From Brucella daejeonensis (GTDB lineage Bacteria; Pseudomonadota; Alphaproteobacteria; Rhizobiales; Rhizobiaceae): a stretch of DNA of 53,158 bases. Position numbers and translations under genes: made by a program. Positions 48,936-53,158 of the stretch are shown piece after piece. The notes under the pieces were generated by a model. The model searched no databases. It had not been told where the DNA came from and saw only the letters and a list, made by a program, of their open reading frames with translations. The first letter of the stretch is position 1; every line of letters starts with the position of its first letter. The DNA is taken from contig NZ_JACIJG010000023.1 of assembly GCF_014199265.1 (NCBI RefSeq), forward strand, positions 1-53,158, in the 5' to 3' direction.

Positions 48936-50921
48936 ATGTCCGGCACCAAGATCCTCTGGGGACAGATCACGATCGTCTTCCTGATCGTGCTCGTTACCAC
49001 CTGGGGCGCGACGCAGTATGTTGCGTGGAGCCTCGGCTATCAGGCGCAGCTCGGCGAGCCGTGGTTCAGACTCTTCGGCGTCCCGGTCTATTTTCCGGCC
49101 GCCATCATGTGGTGGTGGTACTTCTACGACGCCTACGCGCCCGGAATATTCGCGACCGGCGGCATGATCGCCGCGTCGGGCGGTTTCATCGCCATCGCGG
49201 TCGCTATCGGCATGTCGGTCTGGCGAGCGCGCGAACAGAAGAATGTCGCCACCTATGGCTCGGCCCGCTGGGCAGAGAAACCCGAGATCGAGGCCGCGGG
49301 CCTGCTCGATCCCGACGGCGTGGTACTCGGCCGATACGATCACGAATATCTGCGCCATGCCGGGCCGGAGCATGTGCTGTGCTTTGCGCCTACCCGGTCA
49401 GGCAAGGGTGTCGGTCTCGTCGTCCCTTCGCTCCTGACCTGGCCGGGCTCGGCGATCGTCCATGATATCAAGGGTGAGAACTGGACGCTGACCGCGGGCT
49501 TCCGGTCACTCCATGGCCGCGTGCTGCTCTTCGATCCCACCAACCCGAAGTCCTCTGCCTACAATCCGCTGCTCGAGGTCCGTCGGGGCGAATGGGAGGT
49601 GCGTGACGTCCAGAACATCGCCGACATTCTCGTCGATCCCGAGGGGAGCCTGGACAAAAGGAATCACTGGGAAAAGACCAGTCATTCACTTCTGGTCGGC
49701 GCAATCCTGCATGTCCTCTATGCCGAGCCGGAAAAGACGCTGGCCGGCGTCGCCAACTTCCTCTCCGATCCGAAGCGCCCGGTAGAGTCGACACTACGCG
49801 CCATGATGAAGACCGCGCATCTGGGCGAGGCCGGACCACACCCTGTCGTGGCCAGCGCGGCGCGCGAGCTCCTCAACAAATCCGACAATGAGCGCTCCGG
49901 CGTTCTATCAACCGCCATGTCGTTTCTCGGATTGTACCGCGATCCTGTCGTTGCCGAGGTCACGCGGCGCTGCGACTGGCGGATCAGCGACATCGTCGGC
50001 GGCGAGCATCCGACGACGCTCTACCTCGTCGTGCCACCCAGCGACATCAATCGGACCAAGCCCCTGATCCGCCTGCTGCTGAACCAGATCGGTCGGCGCC
50101 TGACCGAGGATCTGCAATCGGGCGGCGGCCGCCATCGCCTGCTATTGATGCTAGACGAGTTTCCGGCGCTCGGGAGGCTAGATTTTTTCGAGAGTGCGTT
50201 GGCCTTCATGGCCGGATACGGCCTGAAATCCTTCCTGATCGCGCAATCGCTGAACCAGATCGAGAAAGCCTATGGGCCGAACAATTCGATCCTCGACAAT
50301 TGCCACGTTCGCGTGAGTTTTGCGACCAACGACGAGAGAACGGCGAAGAGGGTGAGCGATGCCCTTGGCACCGCCACCGAAATGAAAGCCATGAAGAACT
50401 ATGCCGGGCATCGGCTGTCGCCCTGGCTCGGCCACCTGATGGTGTCCCGATCGGAAACCGCCCGCCAGTTGCTTACGCCGGGCGAGATCATGCAGCTTCC
50501 GCCGACTGACGAGATCGTCATGGTCGCCGGCATTCCGCCGATCCGGGCGAAGAAGGCCCGCTACTATGAGGATGCCCGCTTCCGTGAGCGCCTGCTGTCG
50601 CCGCCCGACCTGAAGCGCCCGGATCAGGTTCGCCCGGATGACTGGAGCCGCCTGCCGATCCCGGCGCGGCCGGAAGCGCTCAATCCGCAGCCGGCAGGCC
50701 GCTCCGACGACGAAGACCCGACCGAATCTGAACGGCGGCTGCAACCCGAACTCAGCCGGACGAAGCCGGTGGACAAAAAGGCGCCGATTGAGAATGAGTT
50801 CGAGATCGAGCCGCCGGATGATATCGATGAGGACGCCGTTCGCAATCGGCGCATGATCCGCCGGATGCAAGGCGTCGCTCGGCAGGTCTCGCTTGATCCG
50901 AATGACGGCATGGAGCTGTAG
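48936..50921 (+). CDS. traG: TraG/VirD4 coupling protein
   Basis: The 661-aa protein has two N-terminal membrane helices (about 10-30 and 70-95), a Walker A APTRSGKGVG (151-160) and Walker B LLMLDEFPALG (403-413), plus SAIVHDIKGENW and SFLIAQSLNQI motifs of the VirD4/TraG family. It is the membrane ATPase that links the relaxosome to the mating channel. The C-terminal 90 residues are charged and probably disordered. AAAGGAAC precedes ATG 48936, 24 bp after the relaxase stop. Confidence 0.95.
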   Translation: MSGTKILWGQITIVFLIVLVTTWGATQYVAWSLGYQAQLGEPWFRLFGVPVYFPAAIMWWWYFYDAYAPGIFATGGMIAASGGFIAIAVAIGMSVWRAREQKNVATYGSARWAEKPEIEAAGLLDPDGVVLGRYDHEYLRHAGPEHVLCFAPTRSGKGVGLVVPSLLTWPGSAIVHDIKGENWTLTAGFRSLHGRVLLFDPTNPKSSAYNPLLEVRRGEWEVRDVQNIADILVDPEGSLDKRNHWEKTSHSLLVGAILHVLYAEPEKTLAGVANFLSDPKRPVESTLRAMMKTAHLGEAGPHPVVASAARELLNKSDNERSGVLSTAMSFLGLYRDPVVAEVTRRCDWRISDIVGGEHPTTLYLVVPPSDINRTKPLIRLLLNQIGRRLTEDLQSGGGRHRLLLMLDEFPALGRLDFFESALAFMAGYGLKSFLIAQSLNQIEKAYGPNNSILDNCHVRVSFATNDERTAKRVSDALGTATEMKAMKNYAGHRLSPWLGHLMVSRSETARQLLTPGEIMQLPPTDEIVMVAGIPPIRAKKARYYEDARFRERLLSPPDLKRPDQVRPDDWSRLPIPARPEALNPQPAGRSDDEDPTESERRLQPELSRTKPVDKKAPIENEFEIEPPDDIDEDAVRNRRMIRRMQGVARQVSLDPNDGMEL

Positions 50922-50926
50922 GCGCC

Positions 50927-51358
50927 ATGACCACTCGCCGGAAGAAGATAAAGACCACGATCTATCTGGACCCCGATGTCGAGAAGACACTCGCGGATTT
51001 CGCCGCCCGCCGCGATCAGTCGCAGTCCATGATCGCGGAAGCTGCCATCGCGTCGTTCCTCTCGCCGGACGACGCCGAGCGGCGCGAGGCGATCGTCGCC
51101 AAACGTCTCGACCAGCTCGACCGCCGCATGACGCGGCTGGAACGGGACGTCGGCATCGCCGTAGAGACCCTTGCGGTGTTTATCCGCTTCTGGATCACCA
51201 CGACGCCCGCATTGCCGCAGCCCGCCGCGCAGGCCGCTCGAGCCAAGGCCAGCGAGCGCTATGAGGCGTTCATCACCGCCCTCGGGCGGCGCTTGGCGCA
51301 AGGGCCAAAACTGCGTCAGGAAATCTCGGAAGACGTGGCTGGATCAGACAAGCGATAA
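50927..51358 (+). CDS. CopG/RHH-like protein with coiled coil and hydrophobic segment, 143 aa
   Basis: Starts 5 bp after traG. Residues 1-45 form a ribbon-helix-helix domain (KKIKTTIYLDPDVEKTLADF). It is followed by a coiled coil with DQLDRRMTRLERD and a hydrophobic stretch (VETLAVFIRFWIT) that could be a membrane helix, then a basic tail. This protein normally stands between traG and trbB in related elements and may regulate the trb operon. Here the trb genes do not follow. Confidence 0.85.
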   Translation: MTTRRKKIKTTIYLDPDVEKTLADFAARRDQSQSMIAEAAIASFLSPDDAERREAIVAKRLDQLDRRMTRLERDVGIAVETLAVFIRFWITTTPALPQPAAQAARAKASERYEAFITALGRRLAQGPKLRQEISEDVAGSDKR

Positions 51359-51512
51359 AGCCTTCTTGTACGTGACCCTGCGGATTGGGCCACCGGCTGC
51401 TACCGACCCATCGCGACCGCTCCCACATCGCCGGTTGTCCAGAAGCCGTCGCTCCCGGTACCTGGAGTAGCTTCTTGCCTAACGGCTGAAATTTCTACGG
51501 AAAGGCTGCCGC

Positions 51513-52409
51513 TTATACCTCTTCGCTATGTTGAGGCAGGTGGCGGTGCTGCTTGCTTTCCCAGGTCTCGATTAAGAAGAGTGCGATCGAACTTGCGGAG
51601 TTGAGGGCTAGGCGGGCGATACGTGCGTCAATGCGTCGGAAGCCTTTCTCACGCCCGTGGGCGTCACCGCCATGTGTGCGCAGCGCACCAATACCCTTGG
51701 TAACAGATGTGAGCCCGCCGAGGACCTGGCGCACATCTTGCTCGATCTCCGCAGGCAGGTCGGTGCGACCTGGGGAGAGTCCTAATGGTTCCTGCACCGC
51801 TTTGAGCAATCCGTCGATGTCACGCTTCGCCGGCAGCGGCAATCCTAGCTCGATCAAGATTGAGCGGCATACCGCTTCTATGAGCGAGCATGCTGCTGTG
51901 ACCGCGTCTTCTGGGTCGGCGTTGAGACTCGGCAGCGCCCGCGCAATTTCTATTTGCACGGTGTCAAAATCCAGCTTTGCTACCTTACTGATGAAGGGCT
52001 CGACGATGAGGCCTGCAGCCGTGCGCTCGACCAGATGCGCCTTACCGCTGACAATGGTGATGGCTAAACCGTCGGCTTCGAGCGCAGCATTCAGATGCTG
52101 TCTGACTGCAACGGCCTTTTCGGGAGCAGAGAGATATTCGCGCGGATCACAGACGCGCAGTATTACGCGCTTCATAAGGTCGTCGCCGTCCCATTGAACG
52201 GCGAGGTCGCGTAAGAACTGGGTCGTCGCAGGGACACGTGAACTGCTGCCTATGCGCATGTCGAGACTGCAATCGAGAAACAGCGCCTCTATCTTCGGGC
52301 CGCTCCGATAAATTCCGATCGGCTCGGAGACATCCGGTCCTTGGCCCGCGCCGCCGGTAATGACATCCGTAAGTGCCTTGATGACAAAAGGGGAAAAGCG
52401 CCCGCTCAT
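51513..52409 (-). CDS. Abi_C (abortive infection C-terminal domain) protein, HEPN-like
   Basis: The 298-aa protein overlaps its upstream partner by ATGA. Residues about 165-285 match the Abi_C domain: DAVTAACSLIEAVCRSIL, GGLTSVTKGIGALRTHGGDA then HG, with Arg244 and His251 as an Rx6H HEPN-like motif. The first 165 residues are an unrecognised domain. Abi_C proteins sit in abortive-infection loci and HEPN folds are often RNases that stop the host when a phage attacks. It is leftward-facing, against the transfer operon. The spacer 51359-51512 shows nothing. Confidence 0.8.
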   Translation of the reverse strand: MSGRFSPFVIKALTDVITGGAGQGPDVSEPIGIYRSGPKIEALFLDCSLDMRIGSSSRVPATTQFLRDLAVQWDGDDLMKRVILRVCDPREYLSAPEKAVAVRQHLNAALEADGLAITIVSGKAHLVERTAAGLIVEPFISKVAKLDFDTVQIEIARALPSLNADPEDAVTAACSLIEAVCRSILIELGLPLPAKRDIDGLLKAVQEPLGLSPGRTDLPAEIEQDVRQVLGGLTSVTKGIGALRTHGGDAHGREKGFRRIDARIARLALNSASSIALFLIETWESKQHRHLPQHSEEV

Positions 52410-53053
52410 GCCACTGCCGCCAACCGTCGATCGAGGTCAAAACTCCCGATCCATTCGGCCCACGATTTGACGAAATCCAAGAAGGCTTCCTCCGTCGTGA
52501 TTACCACTCTGTAGGTTTCAGCTTGTTCGCGTTGTGCCGCAGTTTCCTCGTAGCGCGAGAGGAACGCCATGTAGACCATTTGATGTCCGGCGATTTCCTG
52601 GCCGTTCTTGTCGAGATAGATGATATTGCCATGCGCCAAGGCATTGCGGAGCACACGCAATACCTCGCTGGCTTTGCGGGTTTGGATCGTGTTGGCTTCT
52701 TCTGAACGCGGGTCGCGGCCGTCCTGATCCAACCAACCATGCACTTCATCGACGGTGTTTACGATGCGGGACTGCCGCCATACGCCGTCCGGCGGAGCTC
52801 GCCAAAATGGCGCTTCCAGAAAAACGGCCTTCCCCAACGCCTTTAGATTTTTCACTAAGTCCGCATCGCGCGCGTCATCGTGTAGGAAGTGGCTTTTGCG
52901 CATCCGCTCGAACGGGATCGTCAGGATTGCAGATGCTGCCAACAGGCCAAATGAGCCGAGTAGGTTGTTCTCCCTTGCTGGCGCCTCAAGCATGCCGATA
53001 AGCTCAAGCGCCCGTCTCGGATATTCAATAGCAAACCGATCTGGCACTCCCAT
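52406..53053 (-). CDS. HEPN-like protein with Rx4H, partner of the Abi_C protein, 215 aa
   Basis: Start ATG 53053, with GGAGGG 5 bases upstream; an in-frame TTG at 53080 lies inside the IS element end. The protein is helical, with VLRVLRNALAHGN (Arg136, His141), the Rx4H motif of HEPN domains, near the middle. The flanking helices (ASEVLRVL before, hydrophobic NIIYLD after) fit. Encoded directly upstream of the Abi_C gene, so the two form a likely two-component abortive infection unit. The IS5-family element ends 13 bp from its start, so its own promoter has been cut away or replaced. Confidence 0.7.
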   Translation of the reverse strand: MGVPDRFAIEYPRRALELIGMLEAPARENNLLGSFGLLAASAILTIPFERMRKSHFLHDDARDADLVKNLKALGKAVFLEAPFWRAPPDGVWRQSRIVNTVDEVHGWLDQDGRDPRSEEANTIQTRKASEVLRVLRNALAHGNIIYLDKNGQEIAGHQMVYMAFLSRYEETAAQREQAETYRVVITTEEAFLDFVKSWAEWIGSFDLDRRLAAVA

Positions 53054-53063
53054 GCCATCCCTC

Positions 53064-53158
53064 CTAGGTCCTGTTGACAAAGTATGGCAGCCATATCTTT
53101 GCGGCTGCCAGGGCGAGGAATGCCGAGAAGGATTTTCGTGTCTTGTCGTATCGGGTCG
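53064..53158 (-). mobile_element. End of an IS5-family insertion sequence with the transposase C-terminus
   Basis: The last 95 bases, read on the minus strand, encode TRYDKTRKSFSAFLALAAAK and then IWLPYFVNRT before TAG (53064-53066). RYDKT...F..FL.LA.A.IWL is the classic C-terminus of IS5/IS427-group transposases. The outer end GGTCCTGTTGACAAAGT (from 53067) looks like the terminal inverted repeat, next to CTAG as a possible target. The rest of the IS lies beyond the window, so the transposase is cut by the window edge. Confidence 0.85.

Overview
The window looks like the accessory genome of an alphaproteobacterium of the order Hyphomicrobiales (Rhizobium/Brucella relatives). The best evidence is the right-hand two thirds, whose gene set matches rhizobial integrative and conjugative elements (ICEs): a DUF2285 excision activator, an RdfS-like excisionase, RepA/ParA, TraF, DUF2840, DUF736, a DUF3363 relaxase and TraG. 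No ordinary chromosomal housekeeping locus is visible except a 48-bp 3' piece of an initiator tRNA (tRNA-fMet).

Two mobile elements abut at about 16.09-16.13 kb. The LEFT element (1 to about 16,086, left end outside the window) is visibly less GC-rich. It carries an unrecognised set of membrane and exported proteins, possibly part of a transfer apparatus (107-6407, and a leftward six-gene operon 9755-6467). These are followed by a serine resolvase with an inverted-repeat control region (9.86-10.6 kb), an ArdC-type antirestriction protein (11,039), two small genes, an AlpA/excisionase-like protein (13,155), a ParA/small-partner partition cassette flanked by repeats (13.48-14.72 kb) and a tyrosine integrase (14,755-15,882, minus). 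The integrase lies next to the tRNA-fMet 3' fragment, which reads as the attachment site.

The RIGHT element starts with a large serine recombinase (16,091-17,749, minus). A defence island follows: vapB-vapC-sir2-herA in one tightly packed operon (18,234-22,362), and a convergent two-gene operon of a HEPN-like protein and an unrecognised 435-aa protein (24,263-22,429). Next come plasmid-type 'early' genes, several with a hairpin leader: DUF932, ParB (split by an in-frame TAG), a SEC-C protein, a zinc-finger acetyltransferase resembling ESCO1, a 1,435-aa methylase-helicase of the strawberry-notch type, a TOPRIM protein, DUF2493 and SSB. Regulatory genes follow (XRE-like, DUF2285 antiactivator-like, FseA-like with a +1 frameshift, RdfS-like). 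Then comes a replication/partition/transfer operon: repA with internal iterons, parA, a DNA methyltransferase, a RHH protein, DUF2840, traF, DUF736, a transglycosylase, the relaxase, traG and a CopG-like gene. In related elements trb mating-pore genes would be expected next. Here a leftward HEPN/Abi_C gene pair and the end of an IS5-family element lie there instead.

The most interesting observations are: (1) a family of structured 5' leaders before DUF932, parB and the methylase-helicase gene, two of which keep the same two-stem architecture with compensatory base changes; (2) the HEPN plus possible nuclease pair beside SIR2-HerA, a candidate undescribed defence system; (3) fusion of a VapBC module to SIR2-HerA in one operon; (4) the FseA-type +1 frameshift; and (5) an ESCO1-like zinc-finger/acetyltransferase protein in a bacterial mobile element.
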